Assembly (NCBI GenBank): GCA_017560175.1
Contig: JAFYOK010000027.1
Span: 1 to 12,783, forward strand
Reading direction: 5' to 3'
Length of the DNA: 12,783 nt
Source of the DNA: Clostridia bacterium
GTDB taxonomy: Bacteria; Bacillota; Clostridia; Oscillospirales; Butyricicoccaceae
The notes under the pieces were generated by a model. It was not told the DNA's origin, made no database searches, and saw nothing but the letters and a program-made list of their open reading frames with translations. Position 1 is the stretch's first letter; each line of letters begins with the position of its first letter. A program made the position numbers and the translations under genes. Of this stretch, positions 6,855-12,783 are shown one piece after another.

Positions 6855-7773
6855 ATGCGCTGAAATGCTGCGACTGGAGATAGATCCACAGACCCCAGTA
6901 TTTATAATGCTTGCCAACAATATGGGTATGGTCAAAGGTATAACTCATATCCAGGTGGCCGTTTTCGTCATCAAAGACCGGATTGACGTCCAGCCAGCCG
7001 GTCTCCTGTCGCTGGGCGATCCCCTCGATGGCGGCATTGAGATTGTTGATGGTGACATTGTTGAAGGTGGGATCCTTGTCCGAGCGTCCCTGGCTGACAT
7101 GCATATTGGCCTGCAGCCAGATTTGCGCCTGGGGCTGCAATGCCTTGATGCGGACGGTGACATCTTCATACTTTTTCTCGATATTGGCCAGACTGTAGCC
7201 CAGCTCATTGATGCCCAGCATCAGATAGACCCTGTCGTATTTCTTCTCGGTCAGCAGGGTCTGTAAGTCGATTTCGCTGCCATTGGGATCCAGCTTGACC
7301 TTGCCTTTAAATGCATCAAAAACGCTCATGCCGGTCAGGGCAAAAAAGTCTGCACCTGTGATACCCGAATACTGTGCCATACCAACGGTACGGGAGTCGC
7401 CGATAAACAGCGTATTGCCGAACCATGCCTGCATGGCGGCTTCGGTCTGCGGATCGGCCAGACGCGCCACAAGGTCGTCGTAGGTCAGCAGCAGCGCACC
7501 ATTCTCGTCCAGCAGCGGCGGTTCGTAACTTTCTGCCGCTGTCGAAACAACTGCAGAAGCCTCGGCAAACAGTGTATGCATCGGTGTGGTCACACTTTCC
7601 CACAAGGCCGCCTGCGCAGCTGCTGCCGCTTCCTCCTGTGCGGCCAGTTCGGCCAATGCACGTTCCTCGGCTTTCTGCTCAGCCTCTGCGGTAAGAAATC
7701 TGCCGACAACATAGCCGAGCAGTATGGTCAGCAGCGCCATGCCGAAGGAAATATATCTAAACTTTTTCTTCAT
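6853..7773 (-). CDS. Membrane-anchored extracytoplasmic SGNH/GDSL hydrolase
   Basis: A 306-residue protein with a Lys/Arg-rich N-terminus and one hydrophobic helix at about 8-27 (signal anchor), then an Ala/Glu-rich, probably coiled-coil stalk at 29-57. The SGNH domain covers about 115-303. Block I is F-I-G-D-S-R-T-V-G with nucleophile Ser127, block II contains Gly148, block III is G-I-N-E-L with Asn189, and block V is D-H-T-H with Asp281 and His284. All four catalytic or oxyanion residues are present, so an active esterase or acyltransferase outside the membrane is likely, acting on acyl groups of cell-wall polymers or glycans (inference). The start is ATG 7773, with only a weak AGAGAG-type ribosome site. 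The stop overlaps the T run of the convergent terminator. Upstream lie the CTTTACAG repeats. Confidence 0.88.
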   Translation of the reverse strand: MKKKFRYISFGMALLTILLGYVVGRFLTAEAEQKAEERALAELAAQEEAAAAAQAALWESVTTPMHTLFAEASAVVSTAAESYEPPLLDENGALLLTYDDLVARLADPQTEAAMQAWFGNTLFIGDSRTVGMAQYSGITGADFFALTGMSVFDAFKGKVKLDPNGSEIDLQTLLTEKKYDRVYLMLGINELGYSLANIEKKYEDVTVRIKALQPQAQIWLQANMHVSQGRSDKDPTFNNVTINNLNAAIEGIAQRQETGWLDVNPVFDDENGHLDMSYTFDHTHIVGKHYKYWGLWIYLQSQHFSA

Positions 7774-8075
7774 ATCTCTCTTTGATTTCCCTGTTCTTTA
7801 CAGTTCCGAGCCTGTTTTCCTGCTCTCATCGCTGTAAAGTTTTTCCCTTTACATCTATAGTATTTTCTGTCGTTTTCCGGATTTCACAGCTCAAACCCCC
7901 GTCCTGACAGCCATCATTTTTCATAACACGAAAGTATCCGGAGCACAAACCTGCACTACACGGTATTTCACCCTTTTTCTTTACCTTCTCATTATACACA
8001 TAAGGAGTAATTTAGGCTATTGGAAAATCGACGGAAAGCAAAATATTTTTCTCCCTCTTCCCTATTCTGCAAAAA
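7774..8075. other. Non-coding region upstream of the SGNH gene
   Basis: No credible protein is encoded here. It holds the CTTTACAG repeats, a minus-strand TATAAT at 7996-7991 and a weaker TACTAT at 7862-7857. Neither has a convincing -35 box, so the SGNH promoter is not fixed. A TTG-started plus-strand frame from 8020 preceded by AAGGAG runs through the following terminator and opposite the radical SAM gene, and is not accepted. A short CCCCCGTCC string near 7896 recurs in the terminator stem at 8076-8084. Confidence 0.5.
7796..7853. repeat. Three CTTTACAG-type repeats upstream of the SGNH gene
   Basis: CTTTACAG occurs at 7796-7803, its inverted copy CTGTAAAG at 7832-7839, and CTTTACA again at 7847-7853. 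The last two form a 7-bp dyad (TGTAAAG-N7-CTTTACA). A protein-binding array controlling the SGNH gene is possible. The TTTACA core is the same as in the PhoP-like box at 2682-2698, but the spacing and orientation differ. Confidence 0.4.
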
Positions 8076-8101
8076 CCCCCGTCCATATCACAGGACGGGG
8101 G
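8071..8101 (-). terminator. Rho-independent terminator of the EamA-radical SAM operon
   Basis: CCCCCGTCC (8076-8084) pairs with GGACGGGGG (8093-8101) around an 8-nt loop. Read on the minus strand the stem is followed by five T (8075-8071). It begins 12 bp past the radical SAM stop codon. Confidence 0.9.
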
Positions 8102-8113
8102 TGATTTGTGTTG

Positions 8114-8983
8114 CTATTGAACGATGGGATAGACAGGTTCTTTCTCCGACCACTCGGCAATACCGGCATCCAGCTTGGCCAGCATCTGCACCTTTTTATC
8201 GGGCAATCGACCACGTACACGGAACTCGATCAGATCATGCATGCCGTCATAATCACAGCCGGGCAGATCCATCAACTCCAACAGGCGGCGTTCTTCCCGC
8301 ATATTCTCCAGTTCATCGGCCACTCCCATACGACCTTCTTCGATATCCTTCCACATGGGAGCACGGCGGTGGATAAAGACAGAGAAGTTGACGATGGCAA
8401 CCGGGGGATATCGATTGAAGAAATCCGCCAGACCTTCGGCATTTTCAATGCCGCGGCCACGACCTGCAATACCGGTCATGATATGGGCACCATAGGCAAT
8501 ACCCACCTTGTGCAAACGGCCAATGGCCTCTTCTGCCTGGGGAATGGTATGGTCCTTACACATCAGCTGCAGGACATCCTCCAGACCGCTTTCAATGCCG
8601 ATATAAAGACGACGGACACCATGTTCATAGAAAAGCGCCAGTTCTTCGTCGGTCTTTGCAAGAATGTCTGTGATGGTGGAGTCCATACGAACTTCCGGCT
8701 TATTGGGCAGATATTTTTCGATCATCTGCAGAATGGTCAGCAATCGCTCTGTGGAAAGATGGAACGCATTGCCGTCACCCAAATAAACAACCTTGGGGGC
8801 CCCGCCAACCGATGCGACACGTTGGAGCTCAGCCTCGATCTGTTCCAGCGGCAGTTCTCGATAGGTCAGGTGCTTAAAGAGCAGACAGAATCGGCAGGCA
8901 TTGTAGCTGCAGCCGACCGTGACCGGCAGCATAAATGCGGCACGTTCCTGAGGACCTTTGCAAATACGGCCTTCATATTCCAT
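8114..8983 (-). CDS. Radical SAM protein with Cx4Cx2C cluster motif
   Basis: A 289-residue cytoplasmic radical SAM protein predicted to bind a [4Fe-4S] cluster and cleave SAM. The cluster motif is C-S-Y-N-A-C-R-F-C, giving Cys25, Cys30 and Cys33 with Cx4Cx2C spacing rather than the common Cx3Cx2C. This spacing occurs in a group of COG1032/Elp3-like proteins of anaerobes. L-G-D-G-N (68-72) is the SAM-binding G-G-E-like segment and G-I-E-S-G (129-133) is the next conserved strand. No B12 domain or extra cluster-binding cysteines are obvious. The frame also allows ATG 8989, but the AAGGAGG site (8998-8992) is only 2 nt from it and 8 nt from ATG 8983, so the latter is chosen. The EamA gene ends 33 bp upstream and a terminator follows, so it is the second gene of a two-gene operon. 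The reaction is unknown. Confidence 0.88.
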   Translation of the reverse strand: MEYEGRICKGPQERAAFMLPVTVGCSYNACRFCLLFKHLTYRELPLEQIEAELQRVASVGGAPKVVYLGDGNAFHLSTERLLTILQMIEKYLPNKPEVRMDSTITDILAKTDEELALFYEHGVRRLYIGIESGLEDVLQLMCKDHTIPQAEEAIGRLHKVGIAYGAHIMTGIAGRGRGIENAEGLADFFNRYPPVAIVNFSVFIHRRAPMWKDIEEGRMGVADELENMREERRLLELMDLPGCDYDGMHDLIEFRVRGRLPDKKVQMLAKLDAGIAEWSEKEPVYPIVQ

Positions 8984-8991
8984 AAACATTC

Positions 8992-8998
8992 CCTCCTT
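8992..8998 (-). promoter_or_regulatory. Ribosome binding site that fixes the radical SAM start
   Basis: AAGGAGG (8998-8992) has an 8-nt gap to ATG 8983-8981 and only about 2 nt to the in-frame ATG 8989-8987. The spacing favours the downstream codon, which shortens the protein by two residues. Confidence 0.75.
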
Positions 8999-9016
8999 CG
9001 GGTGCAGGATGTATAC

Positions 9017-9898
9017 TTACTCTTTTTTATTCTGATTCATGAAGAAGATGAGCAGACCGCCCAGAATGACAACGATACCGACCAGCTGACGCAGGCTGAG
9101 GACTTCATGCAGGATGAACCAGGCCAGGATACAGGTACCGACAGATTCACCCAGAATACTCATGGTGATAAAGGTGGCAGGCAGCCACTTGAGCAGGACA
9201 TTGAAGAGGAACTGGCCGCAGATGGTGGCCAGGAAGGCAATGCCCAGGAAGGCCAGCCAGGTGTTCTGAGAGTAGCCTGTGAAGGAATAGCCACTCCAGG
9301 CCGAATAGAGCGCAAGGAAGAATGCGCTGGACAGGAAGCCTGCGATGGAATACGGCACAACGGGCAGCTCGCTGCGGACCTTCTGACCGATCAGGAAATA
9401 ACCGCTGATAACACCGGCAGCCGCAAAAGCCAGAATATCACCCAGCAGTGCCATGCCGCTGACTCGGAAGTCGCCCCAACCGATAACCATAGCACCGCCG
9501 ATGGCAATGGCACAGCCCATCAGCGCTGTCTTGCTGTAGCGCTCACCAAAGAAGAAATAACCCCAGACGATGGAGAAGAGCGGCTGCAGCGTGACCAGGA
9601 CGGTCGAGCTGGCGACCGATGTAAAACGCAGCGACTCAAACCACAGGACATAGTGAACAGCCAGCAGGAAACCGGCTGCCAGGATCTGCACAGCCTGCTT
9701 TCTTGTAATGGCTTTCATGGCATCGCGGTTGTCCTTGCTGAAGATCAGCGCAGGCAGCAGCATAATGGCCGTAAAGAGCAGACGGTAAAAAGCTGTGATA
9801 CTGGAAGGTGCATCGGACAGCTTGACAAAAATCGCTGACGAAGACAGGCAGAATACGCCGAAGAACAACGTCAGATACATCATGGGTTTTGACTTCAT
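9017..9898 (-). CDS. DMT superfamily transporter, EamA type
   Basis: A 293-residue inner-membrane protein with two EamA repeats, about 7-139 and 149-287, giving ten predicted helices. Repeat marks are F-x-K-L-S-x-A-P-S-S-I-T-A-F-Y-R-L in the first helices, F-F-G-E-R near 116-120 closing the first repeat, and L-H-E-V-L-S-L-R-Q-L near 263-272 with the glycine-rich last helix of the second. Length and layout are typical. EamA proteins usually export amino acids, nucleosides or other metabolites; this substrate is unknown. The start is ATG 9898, with a moderate GAAGGG ribosome site about 8 nt upstream. It is the first gene of an operon with the radical SAM gene, driven by the promoter at 9934-9963, whose -10 box carries a dyad. 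Pairing with a radical SAM enzyme could mean export of a product, but this is inference. Confidence 0.92.
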   Translation of the reverse strand: MKSKPMMYLTLFFGVFCLSSSAIFVKLSDAPSSITAFYRLLFTAIMLLPALIFSKDNRDAMKAITRKQAVQILAAGFLLAVHYVLWFESLRFTSVASSTVLVTLQPLFSIVWGYFFFGERYSKTALMGCAIAIGGAMVIGWGDFRVSGMALLGDILAFAAAGVISGYFLIGQKVRSELPVVPYSIAGFLSSAFFLALYSAWSGYSFTGYSQNTWLAFLGIAFLATICGQFLFNVLLKWLPATFITMSILGESVGTCILAWFILHEVLSLRQLVGIVVILGGLLIFFMNQNKKE

Positions 9899-9933
9899 AA
9901 ACAGACCCTTCTCTTTCTTTCCGATTTAAATAT

Positions 9934-9963
9934 ATTATACCGCAATCATGGTATAGAAGTAAA
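9934..9963 (-). promoter_or_regulatory. Promoter of the EamA-radical SAM operon
   Basis: On the minus strand a perfect TATAAT (9939-9934) lies 18 bp after TTTACT (9963-9958, four of six to TTGACA). The -35 region overlaps the tail of the preceding terminator. The weak -35 and the overlapping dyad suggest regulated expression. Confidence 0.7.
9936..9955. promoter_or_regulatory. TATACC-N8-GGTATA dyad over the -10 box, possible operator
   Basis: TATACC (9936-9941) and GGTATA (9950-9955) are perfect 6-bp inverted arms around an 8-bp centre, overlapping the -10 box and most of the spacer of the EamA promoter. This position suits a dimeric repressor or a MerR-like activator. The regulator is not identifiable here. 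Confidence 0.45.
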
Positions 9964-9966
9964 GCA

Positions 9967-9999
9967 AAAGCGGCTCATTCCATAAGAACGAGCCGCTTT
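9967..9999 (-). terminator. Terminator of the right-hand four-gene operon
   Basis: AAAGCGGCTC (9967-9976) pairs with GAGCCGCTTT (9990-9999). Inside, TTC and GAA extend the stem past one mismatch to a 5-nt loop. On the minus strand it ends in TTTT followed by a T-rich stretch. It lies 22 bp after the alpha/beta hydrolase stop. Confidence 0.85.
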
Positions 10000-10021
10000 A
10001 TCGATTTTATCAATAGGATTT

Positions 10022-10921
10022 CTATTTCATCATATTCAGCAGGTATTCTGCCATTTCGCGGTTGCCCTTGGCACCCCAATCGCTGTAAGGATCGATGACA
10101 TTAAAGACATGGATCAGCTTCTTGGGGTCGCCTTCATAGTCGGCCAGCTTATGTACGATGCCCTGTTCCTCCAGCGCCTGCGCATAGGTCAGGGTGTCTT
10201 CACGCAGGTAGTCACCTGCACCGGTCAGCAGGAAGGTGGGCGGCAGTGCTTCGGTAACTGCCTTGCAGCGAGGATCGGTATACTTCATGAAGGGATGACG
10301 ACGATATTCCTTGCCGAAATAACTGCTGCGCAGCATGAGGTATTTGGGATTGCGGCCGGTCGTATAGGCCATACAGGAGGTCAGCGCCAGCGCCGAAATA
10401 TCAAATCCGGCTGCCTTGAGGCCCAGGCTGTCGGCAATGGTCGGATTGCGCCATGCCGCCGTAGTATAAAGGGCCAGCCAGCCGCCGGCACTGTCTCCGG
10501 TCAGCGCTGTACGACGCAGATCGCCGCCGTAGTTTGTGGCGATGGTACCAATCAGATGGAGAGCCTTGAAGGCTTCGGACAGGATCTCAAAGACCTTATG
10601 GTCGGGCGCCAGCGGATATTCGACATTGAAGACGACAAAACCATGACGGGCCATTTCAGCGCAGAAGTAGCGGTTGAACTCCTTCTGACAGAGCAGCAGA
10701 CCGCCGCCGTGGAAATCGACAAGCACAGGCAGAGGGCCTTCCATGGCCTTGGGACGATAAATATCCATGATGGCACGAGGGCCTGTGCCGTAACGCAGAT
10801 TTTTGATTTCTTCTACGTCGGCAGGAAAGGCGACTTCGGCATCACGCTTGGCCATATAGCGGTCAGTGGCTTCTTGCTCGGCTTTGAGTTTTTTGGCCAT
10901 GAAGTTTTCGATCAGTTTCAT
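10022..10921 (-). CDS. Alpha/beta hydrolase of the HSL (abhydrolase_3) family
   Basis: A 299-residue cytoplasmic esterase or lipase-like protein with a complete triad. H-G-G-G at 71-74 is the oxyanion motif of the hormone-sensitive lipase family, G-D-S-A-G-G at 142-147 holds nucleophile Ser144, Asp237 in T-G-A-G-D is the acid, and His271 in L-I-H-V-F is the base. The first 45 residues form a charged helical cap. There is no signal peptide. Family members hydrolyse short acyl esters of small molecules; the substrate is unknown. It is the last gene of the operon. Its ATG follows the stop of the papain-like gene by 2 bp, and its ribosome site (AGGGGAG) overlaps that gene's end, so translation is coupled. 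This tight link suggests the two proteins act in the same process. Confidence 0.92.
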   Translation of the reverse strand: MKLIENFMAKKLKAEQEATDRYMAKRDAEVAFPADVEEIKNLRYGTGPRAIMDIYRPKAMEGPLPVLVDFHGGGLLLCQKEFNRYFCAEMARHGFVVFNVEYPLAPDHKVFEILSEAFKALHLIGTIATNYGGDLRRTALTGDSAGGWLALYTTAAWRNPTIADSLGLKAAGFDISALALTSCMAYTTGRNPKYLMLRSSYFGKEYRRHPFMKYTDPRCKAVTEALPPTFLLTGAGDYLREDTLTYAQALEEQGIVHKLADYEGDPKKLIHVFNVIDPYSDWGAKGNREMAEYLLNMMK

Positions 10922-10923
10922 CT

Positions 10924-11616
10924 TTACTCCCCTTTCTGCACTTCTCGGATATAAAGCATATTGCTTAAAACATGACTGCTGTATTGATCGATAAAGGCAC
11001 AGTATTCGGCCTTATTGATGTAATATTGCTTACCCCAGGAGGAGATCCGCAGCCACTCGGGATCGGAACCGGTCACCGTGACATAATGGGCCATGGTGCG
11101 GGCAATTGGCTTGCCGATGGTGTAATCGGGATCGGAATAGAAGTTCAGCTTGTTTTTCTCCCAGACTTTGGGGAAATTGTTGCCGACGCTGATGATGACC
11201 GGACGATCCATCTGCAGCTGATGATCGATCTCCTGCCAGAAATTTTTAGGAAGGACGCCCCAACGGGCACGGAGAGGCAGATCATATTTGCGGAAATAGG
11301 CATTGAGTCCCATAGCCAATCCCAGACCATTGATGCCATGGTGAGGCAATACCGGCAGGTAGCCCCGACGCAGACGGTCGATACGGTCGTTATACCAATC
11401 GAGGGTGACATGTCCATCGGCAGGGGCATCGGCAAACAGGCCGACTTTATATCCGCGATGGTAAAGACTCATATAAAACAGAAAATCAGCTGCACCGATG
11501 ACACCGCAGCCCCAGCGGCGCATGTGTTCCGGGCGGCCGCGGCGCTGGCTGCCGCCATAGGTGGTCTGTCCATCCCCTTCTACTTCCATAAAGGGATGAC
11601 GCAGTTCATACCGCAT
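10924..11616 (-). CDS. Cytoplasmic papain-like (C39-like) cysteine peptidase fold protein
   Basis: A 230-residue protein without signal peptide or membrane helix. The pattern suggests a papain-like fold: Cys37 in R-W-G-C-G-V-I-G-A-A-D at the start of a helix, His177 in A-H-Y-V-T-V-T-G, and S-S-W-G at 192-195, the place of the papain N-S-W-G motif, with Ser where the polarising Asn would stand. A strand and short loop K-Q-Y-Y-I-N-K follow, as in C39-like and BtrH-like proteins, some of which are acyltransferases rather than peptidases. The activity is therefore open. The start is ATG 11616, with AAGGAGGG about 7 nt upstream. The gene lies 14 bp after the GNAT-ASCH gene and 2 bp before the HSL hydrolase gene. 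I do not recognise a named family; the fold assignment is by motif only. Confidence 0.7.
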   Translation of the reverse strand: MRYELRHPFMEVEGDGQTTYGGSQRRGRPEHMRRWGCGVIGAADFLFYMSLYHRGYKVGLFADAPADGHVTLDWYNDRIDRLRRGYLPVLPHHGINGLGLAMGLNAYFRKYDLPLRARWGVLPKNFWQEIDHQLQMDRPVIISVGNNFPKVWEKNKLNFYSDPDYTIGKPIARTMAHYVTVTGSDPEWLRISSWGKQYYINKAEYCAFIDQYSSHVLSNMLYIREVQKGE

Positions 11617-11630
11617 GGTCTTCCCTCCTT

Positions 11631-12590
11631 TTACGCCTGCCAGAGGACTTCAAAGACCTCCAGCAGCAGTTCGGGATCTTCTTCGGGATCACGGCGCAGC
11701 TTGCGGCTCTCGGCTGCCAGGCGGAGGGTATGACGGGCGCGCCAGCTTTCAAGGTCGGCATCCTCGCCCTCCAGCGATGCCAGTTCCCAGGGCATTTTGC
11801 TCATGGGCATGGCATGAACTTCCATGGTCTCCAGCACACAACGGGGACGACCGCTGCGGTCGGTCAGAATGGAGAAATCTCCCTCTTCCGGCAGGTCACA
11901 TTCCAGCCAGTCCCAGAACCTGCGGCTGGTGACGCTTGCTGTCTTTTTGCCGTTCAGCACAAGGGTCAGCAGGGGTTCACCCTCATCCTCTTCATCAAGA
12001 CAGAGGGCTTCTCTGTATTCGGTCTTGGGATGGAATCCCTGCTCCTTAACGAACCTTGCCCAGAAATCATCAACATCTTCTGCCTGTGCCGGTGTCCATA
12101 CATAACGGCGGATGGGACGGACAAAGCCCTGATAACGGCCCTGGCCTTCATATTCCAATACAAAGCCGGCCTTCTCCAACGTCTTCCAGGAAGGGATGTT
12201 TTCCTCCAGACAGATGCCCAGGATCTCGTCCAGTTCCAGCTTTTCGCAGATGAAAGGCAGAAATACATGAAGGGCTTCGGCGGCATAACCGTTGCCGCCA
12301 AACTGTGCGCCGATGTGGAAACCGACTTCCCAGTCGCCATCGCTTGTCAGCGCAGCTTCCACATGACCGATGTAGGTTCCATCGGTCAGTGTAACGGCAT
12401 AGACAAAGGGGCCGCGGTCTCCTTCATATTCATCCATAACCAGCTGGATGACACGCAAGGCCGCTTCTTCATTTTCATAAACCTCATCGGGCAGGAATGC
12501 ACGCATATCGGCATCCATCGACAGACGGTGAAGATCGGCCGCCCTGTCGGTCGTAAAGGGCAGAATGTGCAGACGGTTGGTGGTCAGCAT
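11631..12590 (-). CDS. Fusion of GNAT acetyltransferase and ASCH domain
   Basis: A 319-residue two-domain cytoplasmic protein. Residues about 1-165 are a RimJ/RimL-type GNAT domain: the acetyl-CoA loop reads Q96-F-G-G-N-G101, and N131-x-x-S134 followed by L-E-K-A-G-F (138-143) is the usual C-terminal mark. Residues about 170-319 match the ASCH domain: G-K-K-T-A-S (214-219), a G-D strand (236-237), a Glu-rich strand with Glu254 and Glu257, and L-E-G-E-x-x-x-L-E-S-W-R-x-x-H (273-287). ASCH proteins are linked to RNA, and E. coli YqfB hydrolyses N4-acetylcytidine using Lys, Thr and Glu; here Ser219 stands where the Thr would be. The start is ATG 12590 with a GAGGT site that overlaps the upstream stop. 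It is in an operon with gaps of 11 and 14 bp on either side. The substrate is unknown. Confidence 0.85.
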   Translation of the reverse strand: MLTTNRLHILPFTTDRAADLHRLSMDADMRAFLPDEVYENEEAALRVIQLVMDEYEGDRGPFVYAVTLTDGTYIGHVEAALTSDGDWEVGFHIGAQFGGNGYAAEALHVFLPFICEKLELDEILGICLEENIPSWKTLEKAGFVLEYEGQGRYQGFVRPIRRYVWTPAQAEDVDDFWARFVKEQGFHPKTEYREALCLDEEDEGEPLLTLVLNGKKTASVTSRRFWDWLECDLPEEGDFSILTDRSGRPRCVLETMEVHAMPMSKMPWELASLEGEDADLESWRARHTLRLAAESRKLRRDPEEDPELLLEVFEVLWQA

Positions 12591-12601
12591 AATGAATTAC
12601 C

Positions 12602-12783
12602 TCAAATCACAAAGAATACCAGCCAGAGCACTGCATAGATGACCGGCTGGTGGGCCATATACACATAAAGGGAAGCCTTGCCCAAGTCCTCGACCAGCGG
12701 CAGAGACAGACGGGGCAGATGTTGGAGCCTTCCCTTTTTGTTCATAATAAAATAAAAGAAATACCCGGTCAGAAACAGAAAGA
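12602..12783 (-). CDS. DUF1624/HGSNAT-like membrane acyltransferase, C-terminal part
   Basis: The frame runs from the right edge to TGA 12604-12602, giving 59 visible residues; the start is outside. The segment has a hydrophobic helix (1-13), a basic loop, then L-G-K-A-S-L-Y-V-Y-M-A-H-Q-P-V-I-Y (33-49) and a final hydrophobic helix. This ending, with H-Q-P-V after a G-K/R-x-S-L-x-x-Y helix, is typical of DUF1624 proteins (heparan-alpha-glucosaminide N-acetyltransferase catalytic domain-like). Acyltransferase_3 proteins have a similar but less exact ending. It would acetylate glycans across the membrane, an inference from the family. The GNAT-ASCH gene begins 11 bp downstream, and its ribosome site overlaps this stop, so they are co-transcribed. 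Confidence 0.65.
   Translation of the reverse strand, partial: FLFLTGYFFYFIMNKKGRLQHLPRLSLPLVEDLGKASLYVYMAHQPVIYAVLWLVFFVI

Noticed and set aside
7895..8101. CCCCCGTCC near 7896 pairing with GGACGGGGG at 8093-8101 as a long-range structure
   Set aside because: The local hairpin at 8076-8101 already uses the same arm with a short loop and a proper T run, so the distant copy is probably coincidental.
7774..8113. Possible small RNA or riboswitch in the 340-bp gap
   Set aside because: No recognisable riboswitch core, no promoter-terminator pair on one strand, and the only strong hairpin is explained as the terminator of the radical SAM gene.
8020..8376. 118-residue plus-strand frame starting at TTG with an AAGGAG upstream
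   Set aside because: The start spacing is poor, it passes through the terminator hairpin at 8076-8101, and most of it is antisense to the radical SAM gene.
8108..9838. 576-residue plus-strand frame opposite the radical SAM and EamA genes
   Set aside because: It spans two real genes and their gap on the other strand and shows the biased composition of an antisense frame, with no start signal.
11730..12638. 302-residue plus-strand frame opposite the GNAT-ASCH gene
   Set aside because: The minus-strand protein has two recognisable domains and fits the operon; this frame has none.

Overview
The window looks like a chromosomal segment of a Gram-positive bacterium of the Bacillota, probably an anaerobic Clostridia-type gut organism. 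This rests on strong AAGGAGG-type Shine-Dalgarno sites, short A/T-flanked hairpin terminators, sigma-A-like promoters (TATAAT boxes) in AT-rich gaps between GC-richer genes, and the protein mix. No rRNA, tRNA, CRISPR array, insertion sequence or prophage gene is visible. The genus cannot be decided from the sequence alone.

Layout. (1) 1-654, plus strand: the C-terminal part of an SGNH/DltD-like protein with its own terminator, convergent with the next gene. (2) 745-5372, minus strand: a Na+/phosphate cotransporter with a C-terminal PhoU-like domain, preceded by a strong promoter and a tandem TTTACA repeat resembling a PhoP box; then an OmpR-type response regulator and histidine kinase with overlapping genes; then an MTA/SAH nucleosidase gene that may be co-transcribed with the two-component system. 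An 8-bp hairpin covers the whole Shine-Dalgarno site of the response regulator. (3) 5506-6819, plus strand: an NhaC-family antiporter, divergent from the nucleosidase gene. (4) 6853-7773, minus: a membrane-anchored extracytoplasmic SGNH hydrolase, followed upstream by a 340-bp non-coding stretch with CTTTACAG repeats. (5) 8114-9898, minus: a DMT/EamA transporter and a radical SAM protein with a Cx4Cx2C motif, as a two-gene operon between a dyad-bearing promoter and a terminator. (6) 10022-12783, minus: a tightly packed operon entering from the right edge: the C-terminus of a DUF1624/HGSNAT-like membrane protein, a GNAT-ASCH fusion, a cytoplasmic papain-like protein and an HSL-family alpha/beta hydrolase, ending in a long hairpin terminator.

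How the parts may work together. The cotransporter, the PhoP-box-like repeat and the adjacent two-component system suggest a local phosphate-response unit, although the signal sensed by the kinase is not shown by the sequence. The right-hand operon has gaps of 11, 14 and 2 bp and joins four acyl/amide-chemistry type folds. It is the least familiar part of the window, and its substrate is unknown. The two SGNH proteins point to modification of cell-surface polymers.
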